Below, piece after piece: positions 25,748 to 35,551 of a stretch of DNA of 64,000 bases. The translations under genes were made by a program, and so were the position numbers. The notes below the pieces were generated by a model that did not search any database, was not told the DNA's origin, and saw nothing but the letters and a program-made list of their open reading frames with translations. The DNA is from Prodigiosinella aquatilis (lineage in GTDB: Bacteria > Pseudomonadota > Gammaproteobacteria > Enterobacterales > Enterobacteriaceae). Each line of letters begins with the position of its first letter. Positions within the stretch are counted from its first letter, which is position 1. The DNA lies in assembly GCA_030388725.1 (NCBI GenBank), contig CP128857.1:1922001-1986000 (forward strand), in the 5' to 3' direction.

Positions 25748-27514
25748 TTACAGATCTCCCTTACGCTGGTTCAGCAGTTCGGCAAACGCGCCCGGTGTTG
25801 TGCTCAGGGTGTCATAGCGTCCTTGTTGCACGAGGCGACCATTCGCCATTACCCAGATATCATCATAGTCCGACAGGTCATTGAGTTGATGAGTTACCAG
25901 CAACGTCGTTTGCTGCCTGGCGGCATCGTTCAGGGCGTGCATGACACGCTGTTCGCTGTGGGCATCCAGACTGGCGCCGGGCTCATCCAGCAGCAACAGG
26001 TGGCAAGGATGCAGCAATGCTCGAGCCACAGCGACACGCTGGGCCTGACCAACAGAAAGCCGGGCGGCACCTTCACCGACCAGTGTTTCCAGACCCAACG
26101 GCAATTGGTCGGTAAATTCGTGCACATAGGCGCGTTCAATCACGTGTTGTAACTGTGTTTCATCCGCCTCTGGGTTACCCAATAAAATATTCTGTCGCAG
26201 TGTCTGCTCCGGCAGATGTGGGTTCTGCCCCACCCAGCTTATGTGTTGTCGCCATGATGATGGCAAAAGTGAGCTCAATTCGCAGCCGTTTACCTGCAAT
26301 GTGCCGTGGTAGGGCAGGAAGCCCAGCAGAGCATTCAGCAAAGAACTTTTCCCCGCGCCGCTGGTGCCGACCAGTGCGATACGTTGACCGGGGTGAATCA
26401 CGAATGAGAGGGGGCTGGTAAGCGGTGTGCCGGTGGGTGACAGGATTACCAGGTCACAAGCTTCTATGCCCACTGGTGACGTGCTGGTGAAGGCCTGCTG
26501 CCCATCGCCGACCTGTTCACTGTCAGCAGACAAAAAACTGAATAGCGTTTCTGCTGCACCGATGGCTTGTGCCTTGGCGTGATAAAAGGTACCCAGATCG
26601 CGCAGCGGCTGAAAAAATTCAGGTGCCAGAATCAATACCAGAAAACCGGCAAACAGTGTGATGCTCGTACTGTAATGACCAAAATTGAGCTCTCCCAGGT
26701 AGGAAAACCCGAAATAGACGGCGACCACAGCAATAGAGATAGAAGCGAAAAATTCCAGTACGCCGGAGGAAAGAAACGCCATGCGCAAGACTTCCATTGT
26801 CCGGCTGCGAAAATCTTCAGCCGCTTGGCTGATATGTTCGGTTTCTGCTTGTGCACGATAAAACAGCCGTAATGTTTCCAGACCACGAAGGCGGTCAAGA
26901 AAATTCCCACTCAGTCTCGCCAGTGCTTGAAAATTGCGACGGTTGGCATCGGCGGCACCCATACCGACCAGTGCCATGAACAGCGGAATGAGGGGAGCGG
27001 TCAGAAACAGAATCAACCCGGCGGCCCAGTTGATCGGAAAGACGGCAATTAAAATCAGTACCGGGATCAAGGTGGCCAGATACATTTGCGGCAGATAACG
27101 AGCATAGTAATCCTGCATGTCATCCACCTGCTCCAGGATCATTGTCGCCCAACTACCGGCCGGTTTTCCCTGTACCCAGGCTGGTCCCAATTGTTGTAAG
27201 CGATCCAATACCATTTTACGAATCTGCTGGCGCACAACCTGACCACAATGAAAACCGACCCGCTCTCGTATCCAGGTGACCACTGCCCGCAGCGTAAAAG
27301 TCATCGCCAATAGCAAAAATGTGTTGAGTAATGTATCGCGAGGAATTCGGTCAATGATCAGCGCTTGCAGTAGTGAGGCTAACAGCCAGGCTTGCGCCAC
27401 GATCAGCAGACCATTGGCGAATCCCAGCAGTAGCGATAAACGTAGCCAACGTTGTGCCAGCTTGCTTTGTTGTTTCAGCCAGCGAGTCAGTTCTTGTTGT
27501 CGGGTGTTTTTCAT
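25748..27514 (-). CDS. cydD: Heme/thiol ABC transporter subunit CydD
   Basis: Partner of CydC, 588 residues, an inner-membrane half-transporter. Membrane domain features WIRERVGFHCGQ and LVGMGAADANRRNF are typical. The ATPase has Walker A GTSGAGKSS, a degenerate signature LSVGQAQRVAVAR (Val for Gly, as in E. coli CydD) and Walker B LLLLDEP. The ATG at 27514 gives MKNTRQQELTRWLKQQ, the usual start. It is the first gene of the operon, with an ArcA-like repeat about 40 bases upstream. Confidence 0.95.
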   Translation of the reverse strand: MKNTRQQELTRWLKQQSKLAQRWLRLSLLLGFANGLLIVAQAWLLASLLQALIIDRIPRDTLLNTFLLLAMTFTLRAVVTWIRERVGFHCGQVVRQQIRKMVLDRLQQLGPAWVQGKPAGSWATMILEQVDDMQDYYARYLPQMYLATLIPVLILIAVFPINWAAGLILFLTAPLIPLFMALVGMGAADANRRNFQALARLSGNFLDRLRGLETLRLFYRAQAETEHISQAAEDFRSRTMEVLRMAFLSSGVLEFFASISIAVVAVYFGFSYLGELNFGHYSTSITLFAGFLVLILAPEFFQPLRDLGTFYHAKAQAIGAAETLFSFLSADSEQVGDGQQAFTSTSPVGIEACDLVILSPTGTPLTSPLSFVIHPGQRIALVGTSGAGKSSLLNALLGFLPYHGTLQVNGCELSSLLPSSWRQHISWVGQNPHLPEQTLRQNILLGNPEADETQLQHVIERAYVHEFTDQLPLGLETLVGEGAARLSVGQAQRVAVARALLHPCHLLLLDEPGASLDAHSEQRVMHALNDAARQQTTLLVTHQLNDLSDYDDIWVMANGRLVQQGRYDTLSTTPGAFAELLNQRKGDL

Positions 27515-27552
27515 CAGGAGCAGATTGTCTTTTCAGTGAGGCGTTAATAAAA

Positions 27553-27580
27553 ATAACGCTTATATAACCGTTGGTTAACA
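27553..27580 (-). promoter_or_regulatory. ArcA-type triple direct repeat upstream of cydDC
   Basis: On the minus strand GTTAA, GTTAT and GTTAT begin at 27579, 27568 and 27557, exactly 11 bases apart. This is the helical-phase direct-repeat architecture bound by phosphorylated ArcA. The block lies 39-66 bases upstream of the cydD start codon and overlaps TTATATAAG promoter-like sequence. Binding is inferred. Confidence 0.5.
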
Positions 27581-27690
27581 CAATTGTTTGCCAGCGGTCA
27601 GAATAGCGCCATGTTACCCTGACAATGCCGGTCTGCAAATGAAAAGACCATCTCATAAGTGTGTTTCGATCAATTTTTGCGTAACAGAAC

Positions 27691-27731
27691 GAAAAAACGC
27701 GTCCGAAAAGTTGACTCTTCCGGACGCGTTT
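27691..27731 (-). terminator. Rho-independent terminator of trxB
   Basis: AACGCGTCCG (27696-27705) and CGGACGCGTT (27721-27730) form a perfect 10-base stem with a 15-base loop. On the minus strand it is followed by TTTTCG. It lies about 135 bases after the trxB stop and separates trxB from cydDC. A second stem-loop, ATCCCGGT-GTTG-ACCGGGAT (27809-27828), lies between trxB and this terminator. Confidence 0.85.
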
Positions 27732-27866
27732 GCTGATAAATCCGCCATCATTAACCATTATTTCAATACCGCAGAAGTCTGTTTTTAACGACGGCATTGC
27801 GCCAATGAATCCCGGTGTTGACCGGGATGATGGCGTGACATTCTTACTGCGGATGACAGAACGTAT

Positions 27867-28829
27867 TTATTTTATATCGTTCAGACTATCCAGATAACGT
27901 TCGGCATCCAGTGCGGCCATACAGCCAGTACCGGCCGATGTAATAGCTTGACGATAAATGTGATCCATCACGTCACCGGCAGCGAACACGCCGGGGATGC
28001 TGGTCTGAGTTGCATTGCCGTGAATACCGGACTGCACTTTTATGTAGCCATTCTCCAGTTCCAGTTGGTCACTAAATACCGCAGTATTCGGACTGTGGCC
28101 GATAGCAATAAATACCCCGGCGACTTCCAGCATTTCGGTGGCTTCACTGTGTGCATCACGCAGACGTACACCAGTTACCCCCATTTCATCCCCCAGCACT
28201 TCATCCAGCGTGCGGTCAGTATGCAGTACGATGTTGCCCTTCGTGGCTTTTTCCATCAGCCGATCAATCAGAATTTTTTCTGAACGAAAACTGTCACGAC
28301 GATGAATCAGATGCACTTCCGCTGCAATATTGGACAGGTACAGCGCTTCCTCTACGGCGGTATTACCACCACCGACCACGGCCACTTTCTGATTGCGGTA
28401 GAAAAACCCGTCACAGGTGGCACAGGCAGAGACACCTTTGCCCTTGAACGCCTCTTCAGAAGGCAGGCCGAGATATCGTGCGGATGCTCCGGTAGCGATA
28501 ATTAATGCATCGCAGGTGTACACATCGCTGTCGCCAGACAGACGAAACGGACGGGTTTGCAAATCGACATGGGTAATGTGGTCAAGCACAATTTCTGTAT
28601 TGAACTTGGTGGCATGGGCATGCATGCGTTCCATTAGTAGTGGGCCAGTCAGGTCATCGGGATCGCCCGGCCAGTTTTCTACTTCGGTGGTGGTGGTCAA
28701 CTGACCGCCTTTCTCCATTCCGGTGATCAGCAGCGGATTCAGGTTTGCCCGTGCAGCATAAACGGCAGCGGTATATCCAGCCGGCCCTGAGCCCAGAATC
28801 AATAATTTACGGTGTTTTGCGGTGCTCAT
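27867..28829 (-). CDS. trxB: Thioredoxin-disulfide reductase TrxB
   Basis: NADPH-dependent flavoenzyme that reduces thioredoxin, 320 residues. The FAD motif GSGPAGYTAAVYAARA is at the N-terminus. The redox centre CATC lies in SACATCDGFFYRNQ, the NADPH motif is GGGNTAVEEA, and the C-terminal FAD contact is GVFAAGDVMDH. The start at 28829 is standard for the family. It is divergent from lrp, as in E. coli. Confidence 0.97.
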   Translation of the reverse strand: MSTAKHRKLLILGSGPAGYTAAVYAARANLNPLLITGMEKGGQLTTTTEVENWPGDPDDLTGPLLMERMHAHATKFNTEIVLDHITHVDLQTRPFRLSGDSDVYTCDALIIATGASARYLGLPSEEAFKGKGVSACATCDGFFYRNQKVAVVGGGNTAVEEALYLSNIAAEVHLIHRRDSFRSEKILIDRLMEKATKGNIVLHTDRTLDEVLGDEMGVTGVRLRDAHSEATEMLEVAGVFIAIGHSPNTAVFSDQLELENGYIKVQSGIHGNATQTSIPGVFAAGDVMDHIYRQAITSAGTGCMAALDAERYLDSLNDIK

Positions 28830-29421
28830 GAGTTCCTCAATTCATTTGAACGGACGATTTAGTCGATTGTAGGGAAATTACCAACATAAAAAAAGTATGG
28901 GGGAATGTTGTTAATGATTTATCTGATTGTTATCGACTATCACGTATGGCGGTTTCATGATTAACGCCACAACCGATTGATGCTATACAAATCGTTTCAG
29001 CGCCAAGAAACAGAGTGTCAATAACCAGTTTTTACTCCAATCTGGCACTTTCTTCTGATTTTAATTGTTTTACTTTGACAATCGGCTGTACTTTTGCGAA
29101 AACTTCCATGGAAGAGGAAATTTTTTGTATGTGAATGGTTGAAAGCTCGGCTTCGCGTTCATTTTTTATGTGGCCGATCAGGATGACATAGATCATTATC
29201 TCAATAGCGCTTGTTGGCACTTATTGTGATGAGTTGAGTGTCACCAAATCTGATCTTCGGTGCGCTTTTCTGGCAGGGACTGGTGGCGACCGGTGGCAAG
29301 CTGGAGGAAAGTAAACTTTTTATATACAAAATGGTCAGCGGTCTTCTTTAGGGGCAACTCTGACATATTGACGTGAGTCGGAGACAGCAAGTGCAGGGAT
29401 GAATGAAGAGAGACAATAATA
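28830..29421. promoter_or_regulatory. trxB-lrp divergent intergenic region and lrp leader
   Basis: These 592 bases separate trxB and lrp. The stretch is AT-rich with a TTGACAATCGGC block near 29076 that could be a -35 element. E. coli lrp also has a long, autoregulated leader, so a long leader is expected here. No convincing open frame was found, and I could not pick individual Lrp sites, whose consensus is loose. Confidence 0.45.
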
Positions 29422-29916
29422 ATGGTAGACACGAAAAAACGTCCGGGAAAAGATCTTGACCGTATCGATCGTAATATCCTGAACGAATTACAAAAAGATG
29501 GGCGTATCTCCAATGTAGAGCTTTCCAAGCGAGTGGGGTTGTCGCCGACACCTTGTCTGGAACGTGTTCGTCGTCTGGAGAGACAGGGGTTTATTAACGG
29601 GTATACTGCGTTGCTGAACCCGCATTATCTGGATGCGTCACTGTTGGTTTTTGTGGAAATTACGCTTAACCGTGGTGCACCGGATGTCTTTGAGCAATTC
29701 AATACGGCTGTTCAGAAGCTGGAAGAAATTCAGGAGTGTCATCTGGTTTCCGGGGATTTTGACTATCTGCTTAAAACCCGTGTACCGGATATGTCGGCTT
29801 ACCGTCGGCTGCTGGGGGAAACGTTGTTGCGTCTGCCGGGCGTTAATGACACCCGTACTTATGTGGTAATGGAAGAAGTGAAGCAAAGTAACCGACTGGT
29901 TATCAAGACCCGTTAA
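29422..29916 (+). CDS. lrp: Leucine-responsive regulatory protein Lrp
   Basis: Global feast/famine regulator of amino-acid metabolism and surface genes, 164 residues. It has an N-terminal helix-turn-helix (NVELSKRVGLSPTPCLERVRR) and a C-terminal RAM/effector domain (ASLLVFVEITL, HLVSGDFDYLLKTRVPDM). It is near identical to E. coli Lrp as far as I recall. The ATG at 29422 gives MVDTKKRPGKDLD. It is divergent from trxB and upstream of ftsK, the conserved order. Confidence 0.97.
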   Translation: MVDTKKRPGKDLDRIDRNILNELQKDGRISNVELSKRVGLSPTPCLERVRRLERQGFINGYTALLNPHYLDASLLVFVEITLNRGAPDVFEQFNTAVQKLEEIQECHLVSGDFDYLLKTRVPDMSAYRRLLGETLLRLPGVNDTRTYVVMEEVKQSNRLVIKTR

Positions 29917-29975
29917 CGGTATGGGTGCAAAACCCGATAAACTCAGCTACACTCCTGTTAATTTATACAGTCATG

Positions 29976-30001
29976 GCGCCGGGAAATCCTCGGCGCTTTG
30001 T
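29976..30001 (+). terminator. Probable lrp terminator
   Basis: GCGCCG (29976-29981) pairs with CGGCGC (29991-29996) across GGAAATCCT, then TTTGTC. It lies 60 bases after the lrp stop. Stem is short but GC-rich. Confidence 0.5.
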
Positions 30002-30033
30002 CATAAAACATTTACAGGACCCTGGAGAGACGC

Positions 30034-33000
30034 TTGAGCCAGGAATATACAGAAGATAAAGACGTCACACTGAAAAAACTCAGTGCTGGACGACGTGTAC
30101 TGGAAGCGATACTTATCGTTGTGGTGCTGTTTGCCATTTATCTGGCGATAGCGCTGCTGAGTTTCAGCCCTTCCGACCCCAGTTGGTCACAAACTGCATG
30201 GCATGAACCGATCCACAATCTTGGGGGGGGCGTTGGTGCCTGGTTAGCCGATACGCTGTTTTTCGTTTTCGGGGTACTGGCTTATGCCATTCCACCGGTG
30301 ATGGTGTCCCTGTGTTGGGTGATTTACCGTCAGCGAGATCAACGTTACACCATCGATTATTTTACCTTTTCACTACGTTTGATCGGGACTCTGGCGCTGA
30401 TCCTGACTTCTTGTGGATTGGCGGCGTTAAATACAGATGACCTTTACTACTTCGCTTCCGGTGGTGTGCTGGGCAGTCTGCTCAGTAGTTCCATGATCCC
30501 GCACTTTAACAGTATTGGGTCTACCGTGATCCTGTTGTGTGTGTGGGCTGCCGGACTCACACTATTTACCGGATGGTCATGGTTGACTATTGCAGAGAAA
30601 ATCGGTGCGGCGGTAATGGCCAGTTTGTCGTTTTTCTCCCGTCGTCACCGTGTCGATGATGATCTGTACGATGATGAGCTGAAGGTTATTGATCCTGTTT
30701 CCGATACTGACAAGATGGAATCAGTGACATCGGAAGATGATAATGATGTGCTGCTCCTGGCGCCGGCGATTCTGTCGCAGGGAACTTCAGTGCAAGCGGA
30801 AGCCTCTGACGTACCAGACGTGGCGGCGGAAACTGACGTAATATCGTCTCCTTCCTCCACGTTAGCGGATGTGCAGGCATCTCAAGAAGCGGAGGAAATC
30901 CAGCCACCATTGCCACCGCTGTATTCCTTCGAGATGCCAGAGCCTGCGGCGGCGCATCCACACTCTGTTGAACCGGCACAGCCGACGATTGGCGCGCAAG
31001 CCAGCCGTACACCGGATTACGGTAGGGATACTACCTTTATGCCGATTTTTGGTGCCGATGACGCTATACATTCGCAGGTGAAACGTGGCATGGGACCAGA
31101 ATTGCCACGTCCTAATCCGGTACGAATCCCTACCCGGCGTGAGCTGGCTTCCTACGGAATAAAACTACCTTCCCAGCGGCTGGCGGAGCAACAGGCCCGT
31201 GAAGCGGCTCAATCGCAGGAAGTCGATGGTGTACTGACTACATCACCGATGACATATACGGTAAAAACATCAGAATCTGAACCGGGTGAGCATGATGAGG
31301 TATTGCAGGACGCTGCGTTACGCGAGGCTTATGTGGAACAGCAGCGTCAACGTTATGGCGACGACGCTTATCCTGGGCATGAAGGCGATGAAGAAGCACT
31401 GTTACAGGCCCAGTTAGCGCGAGATTTTGCAACCCGACAGCAGATGCGTTATGGACCGGATCTGACTCCGGAGTGTCATGATGATTCGTCTATTCTCCCG
31501 GCCGCGCATGAACCGCCAGTGCCGAAAAGCCTGTTCGCCATTTCTCCACTGGCCGATCTGATGGATGACGGACCGAACGGACCTCTGTTTACCCTGCCGT
31601 CGCAGGACGATGCGTTATCTTCCCCTGCCCATCGTGAACCGTCGTTTGTCACGCCACCACCGACGTTTGATCCGGCCGGGACGTCGCCGGTTGAATATCC
31701 GCCGATAGACGATGACGAAACAGAGACCTCGGCGACGTCGGTGATGGATAGCTTGATTCACCCGTTCCTGATACGTAACGATCAGCCGTTACAAAAACCC
31801 ACGACACCGTTACCGTCTCTTGATCTATTGACGCCGCCTTCGGTTAATGACGATCCGGTCGATGAATTCGCACTGGAGCAAACTGCTCGGTTGATAGAAG
31901 CCCGATTGGCTGATTACCGGGTTAAAGCGACGGTGGTCGGGTACCATCCAGGGCCGGTTATTACCCGTTTCGAGCTGGATTTGGCCCCAGGGGTGAAAGC
32001 GGCGCGCATCTCGAATCTGTCAAAGGATTTGGCACGCTCTCTGTCCGTAGTCGCGGTGCGTATTGTGGAAGTTATCCCCGGCAAACCCTATGTGGGGTTG
32101 GAATTACCGAATAAACACCGGCAGACCGTATTTCTGCGCGAAGTGCTGGATTGTGACCGTTTTCGTGACAATACGTCACCGTTGGCGGTGGTGCTGGGGA
32201 AAGATATTGCCGGCCAACCGGTGGTGGCTGATCTGGCCAAAATGCCGCATCTGCTGGTGGCTGGTACCACGGGCTCGGGTAAATCGGTCGGGGTAAACGC
32301 GATGATCATCAGCATGCTATATAAAGCGAAGCCTGAGGATGTCCGCTTTATCATGATCGACCCGAAAATGCTGGAGCTTTCAGTGTATGAGGGGATCCCG
32401 CATCTGCTCACCGAAGTCGTTACAGACATGAAAGATGCGGCCAATGCGTTGCGTTGGTGCGTTGGCGAAATGGAGCGTCGTTATAAGCTGATGTCTGCCC
32501 TTGGGGTACGTAACCTCAGTGGTTATAACGAGCGGGTAATGCAGGCTGATTCGATGGGACGCCCGATTCCTGATCCATTCTGGAAGCCGGGAGACAGTAT
32601 GGATATGCAACCGCCGATACTGGAGAAACTACCGTATATCGTGGTGATGGTGGATGAGTTCGCTGATCTGATGATGGCGGTTGGGAAAAAAGTTGAAGAG
32701 CTTATTGCCCGGCTGGCGCAGAAGGCTCGTGCGGCGGGTATTCATTTGGTACTGGCCACCCAGCGCCCTTCTGTGGATGTTATTACCGGTCTGATTAAGG
32801 CCAATATCCCAACACGTATCGCCTTTACCGTATCGAGCAAAATCGACTCTCGGACCATTCTGGATCAGAGCGGTGCCGAGTCGCTGCTGGGAATGGGCGA
32901 CATGCTGTATATGGCCCCCAATTCCTCGATTCCGGTGCGTGTTCACGGCGCTTTTGTCCGTGATCAGGAAGTTCACGCGGTAGTGCAGGATTGGAAAGCA

Positions 33001-33285
33001 CGGGGACGACCAGAATACATCGACAGTGTTGTCAAAGGCGGAGACGATGGCGAAGGTGGCAGTCTGGGATTTGACAGTGATGAAGAGTTGGATCAGTTGT
33101 TCGATCAGGCTGTTGCGTTTGTGGTGGAAAAACGCCGCGCCTCTATCTCTGGTGTACAGCGTCAGTTCCGTATCGGTTATAACCGTGCAGCCCGTATTGT
33201 CGAACAGATGGAAGCGCAGGGAATAGTCAGCAGCCCTGGACATAACGGAAACCGTGAAGTGTTGGCGCCACCGCCGATGGAATAA
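30034..33285 (+). CDS. ftsK: DNA translocase FtsK
   Basis: Septal DNA pump that segregates chromosome termini and activates XerCD at dif, 1083 residues. An N-terminal membrane domain (about four helices, residues 20-185) is followed by an acidic, Pro/Gln-containing linker (about residues 205-600). The motor domain has Walker A GTTGSGKS and Walker B VVMVDEFADL. A C-terminal gamma winged-helix domain (RRASISGVQRQFRIGYNRAA) reads KOPS. The start is TTG at 30034, giving MSQEYTEDKDVTL, behind GGAGAG; no better ATG exists. It is shorter than E. coli FtsK (about 1330) because the linker is reduced, as is common. Confidence 0.96.
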   Translation: MSQEYTEDKDVTLKKLSAGRRVLEAILIVVVLFAIYLAIALLSFSPSDPSWSQTAWHEPIHNLGGGVGAWLADTLFFVFGVLAYAIPPVMVSLCWVIYRQRDQRYTIDYFTFSLRLIGTLALILTSCGLAALNTDDLYYFASGGVLGSLLSSSMIPHFNSIGSTVILLCVWAAGLTLFTGWSWLTIAEKIGAAVMASLSFFSRRHRVDDDLYDDELKVIDPVSDTDKMESVTSEDDNDVLLLAPAILSQGTSVQAEASDVPDVAAETDVISSPSSTLADVQASQEAEEIQPPLPPLYSFEMPEPAAAHPHSVEPAQPTIGAQASRTPDYGRDTTFMPIFGADDAIHSQVKRGMGPELPRPNPVRIPTRRELASYGIKLPSQRLAEQQAREAAQSQEVDGVLTTSPMTYTVKTSESEPGEHDEVLQDAALREAYVEQQRQRYGDDAYPGHEGDEEALLQAQLARDFATRQQMRYGPDLTPECHDDSSILPAAHEPPVPKSLFAISPLADLMDDGPNGPLFTLPSQDDALSSPAHREPSFVTPPPTFDPAGTSPVEYPPIDDDETETSATSVMDSLIHPFLIRNDQPLQKPTTPLPSLDLLTPPSVNDDPVDEFALEQTARLIEARLADYRVKATVVGYHPGPVITRFELDLAPGVKAARISNLSKDLARSLSVVAVRIVEVIPGKPYVGLELPNKHRQTVFLREVLDCDRFRDNTSPLAVVLGKDIAGQPVVADLAKMPHLLVAGTTGSGKSVGVNAMIISMLYKAKPEDVRFIMIDPKMLELSVYEGIPHLLTEVVTDMKDAANALRWCVGEMERRYKLMSALGVRNLSGYNERVMQADSMGRPIPDPFWKPGDSMDMQPPILEKLPYIVVMVDEFADLMMAVGKKVEELIARLAQKARAAGIHLVLATQRPSVDVITGLIKANIPTRIAFTVSSKIDSRTILDQSGAESLLGMGDMLYMAPNSSIPVRVHGAFVRDQEVHAVVQDWKARGRPEYIDSVVKGGDDGEGGSLGFDSDEELDQLFDQAVAFVVEKRRASISGVQRQFRIGYNRAARIVEQMEAQGIVSSPGHNGNREVLAPPPME

Positions 33286-33478
33286 TCAGCATGTGTGGTC
33301 CATTTCTGTGCTCATGGGTATAGTTCGAGACAGATATTGTGCAAAGAAGCGTAAACACGGTAAATAGCGGAGAATTCACCTATTGTGTCCTGCACAGCTG
33401 CGCTACAGTAGCGCACAGAGAAACAGCGTCCGGTTAGATGAGGCCGCTGAACCGGTCAGAATAGTTAAAGGATTGAGT

Positions 33479-34093
33479 ATGATAAGAAATTGGTTAATGG
33501 CGGGGTGTTTATTGTCAGGCATGCTGTCCACGGCTGTGTATGCCGATGCCGCCAGTGATTTGCAACATCGTTTGAGCAAGGTGAACAGTTTTCACGCCAG
33601 TTTTACCCAGAGAGTGACTACCGGTGATGGCGCGGCAGTACAAGAGGGAGAAGGTGAGCTGTGGGTGAAGCGTCCCAATTTGTTTAACTGGGAAACCACT
33701 TCTCCTGATAAAAGTGTACTCGTGTCTGATGGGAAAACCCTATGGTTTTATAATCCATTTGTCGAACAAGTTACGGCTACCTGGCTGAAAGATGCCACTG
33801 GCAATACGCCGTTTATGCTGATTACCCGCAATAATGCTGGCGACTGGGGTAAATATAATGTCACCCGGAAAGGCGATGATTTTGAGTTAACACCCAAGTC
33901 AGCTGGTGGCAATCTGAAGCAGTTTGCTATCAATGTGACAGACACGGGTACGATCAAGCAGTTTATTGCTACCGAGCGTGATGGTCAGCGCAGTACCTTT
34001 ACGTTGAAGAACCAGCAAAATGGGGCGATAAACGCGGCGAAGTTTACTTTCACACCGCCTAAAGGTGTTGCGGTGGACGATCAACGTCAGTGA
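33479..34093 (+). CDS. lolA: Outer-membrane lipoprotein carrier protein LolA
   Basis: Periplasmic chaperone that ferries lipoproteins from LolCDE to LolB, 204 residues. The ATG at 33479 opens a signal peptide (MIRNWLMAGCLLSGML...VYA, cleavage before DAASDLQHRL). The frame is open to 33383 but that part gives no signal sequence. Conserved features are FHASFTQRV, GELWVKRPNLFNW and WFYNPFVEQVT. It is followed 7 bases later by rarA, consistent with co-transcription. Confidence 0.95.
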   Translation: MIRNWLMAGCLLSGMLSTAVYADAASDLQHRLSKVNSFHASFTQRVTTGDGAAVQEGEGELWVKRPNLFNWETTSPDKSVLVSDGKTLWFYNPFVEQVTATWLKDATGNTPFMLITRNNAGDWGKYNVTRKGDDFELTPKSAGGNLKQFAINVTDTGTIKQFIATERDGQRSTFTLKNQQNGAINAAKFTFTPPKGVAVDDQRQ

Positions 34094-34100
34094 GGTGCCA

Positions 34101-35444
34101 GTGAGTACTCTGTCACTCGATTTTTCCGATCAGGCGTTCCAGCCACTGGCGGCGCGTATGCGGCCAGTGACATTGGCGCAGTATATCGGGCAACAGCATT
34201 TACTGGGGCCGGGTAAGCCGTTGCCACGGGCAATTGAAGCGGGGCAACTGCACTCCATGATCTTGTGGGGGCCGCCCGGAACCGGGAAAACCACACTGGC
34301 TGAGTTGATTGGTCGTTATGGCAATGCGGATGTGGAACGTATCTCGGCGGTGACGTCGGGCATTAAGGAGATTCGGGAAGCTATTGAACGCGCCCGCCAG
34401 AACCGCGATGCAGGGCGACGGACCATCCTGTTTGTGGATGAAGTCCATCGTTTCAACAAAAGTCAGCAGGATGCGTTTCTGCCGCATATTGAAGATGGCA
34501 CCATCACTTTTATTGGCGCCACCACTGAAAATCCCTCCTTTGAACTGAATTCCGCTTTGTTGTCCCGTGCCCGCGTTTATTTGCTGAAAGCCTTAACGGC
34601 AGAAGATATTGGTCAGGTTATCGATCAGGCCATGCAGGATCGTGATCGGGGATTGGGTGGGCAGGATATCGTCTTGCCGGACGATACTCGCCGGATGCTG
34701 GCTGAACTGGTGAATGGTGACGCGCGCCGGGCATTGAACAGCCTGGAAATGATGGCGGATATGGCTGAAGTGAATGCCACGGGACAACGTGTGCTCACGG
34801 CCGAATTGTTGCAGTCGATTTCTGGTGAACGCAGTGCCCGGTTTGATAACAAGGGCGACCGCTATTACGATTTGATCTCGGCGCTGCATAAATCTGTCCG
34901 TGGTTCTGCGCCAGATGCGGCGCTGTATTGGTATGCCCGCATTATTACCGCCGGTGGTGACCCGCTCTATGTCGCGCGTCGTCTGCTGGCGATTGCGTCT
35001 GAAGATGTGGGAAATGCGGATCCGCGTGCGATGCAGGTCGCTATCTCCGCCTGGGATTGTTTTACCCGCGTCGGCCCCGCAGAAGGCGAACGCGCCATTG
35101 CGCAGGCAATTGTTTATCTGGCGTGTGCGCCGAAGAGTAACGCGGTTTACACTGCTTTTAAGGCTGCGCTGCATGATGCACGGGAAAAACCGGATTATGA
35201 TGTGCCGGAACATTTGCGCAATGCACCGACCAAACTGATGAAGGAAATGGGACTGGGAGCGGAGTACCGCTATGCCCATGATGAACCTAACGCTTATGCT
35301 GCGGGTGAACGCTATTTCCCGCCTGAAATGGCGGAAACACACTACTATCAGCCCACTTCCCGGGGGTTGGAAGCCAAGATTGGTGAAAAGCTAGCCTGGC
35401 TTGCTGCTCAGGATCAAAATAGCCCGACAAAACGCTACCGCTAG
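34101..35444 (+). CDS. rarA: Replication-associated recombination protein RarA (MgsA)
   Basis: AAA+ clamp-loader-like ATPase acting at stalled replication forks, 447 residues, the E. coli length. Walker A is GPPGTGKTT, Walker B LFVDEVHRF and sensor 1 GATTENPSFE; the C-terminal tetramerisation region includes ALYWYARIITAGGDPLY. The start is GTG at 34101 (VSTLSLDFSDQAFQPLA) with GAGGTG just upstream; a longer frame begins inside lolA but lacks conservation. It lies in the conserved lolA-rarA-serS order. Confidence 0.95.
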   Translation: MSTLSLDFSDQAFQPLAARMRPVTLAQYIGQQHLLGPGKPLPRAIEAGQLHSMILWGPPGTGKTTLAELIGRYGNADVERISAVTSGIKEIREAIERARQNRDAGRRTILFVDEVHRFNKSQQDAFLPHIEDGTITFIGATTENPSFELNSALLSRARVYLLKALTAEDIGQVIDQAMQDRDRGLGGQDIVLPDDTRRMLAELVNGDARRALNSLEMMADMAEVNATGQRVLTAELLQSISGERSARFDNKGDRYYDLISALHKSVRGSAPDAALYWYARIITAGGDPLYVARRLLAIASEDVGNADPRAMQVAISAWDCFTRVGPAEGERAIAQAIVYLACAPKSNAVYTAFKAALHDAREKPDYDVPEHLRNAPTKLMKEMGLGAEYRYAHDEPNAYAAGERYFPPEMAETHYYQPTSRGLEAKIGEKLAWLAAQDQNSPTKRYR

Positions 35445-35551
35445 TGTAGACGTTGCGGTAAGGTTATTCCCGATACTTTCTGCTGCACGATGCTTCGTAA
35501 GGTAGCGTGTAACATCAATAATTCATTAATAATCACAAGCACAGGACTAGC

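Noticed and set aside
27351..27797. 148-codon minus-strand frame overlapping the cydD start and trxB terminator
   Set aside because: It runs through a strong terminator stem and into cydD in another frame; no coding signal of its own.
34593..35342. 249-codon minus-strand frame opposite rarA
   Set aside because: Antisense shadow of a conserved AAA+ gene; Arg/Ile/Thr-rich, without domain features.
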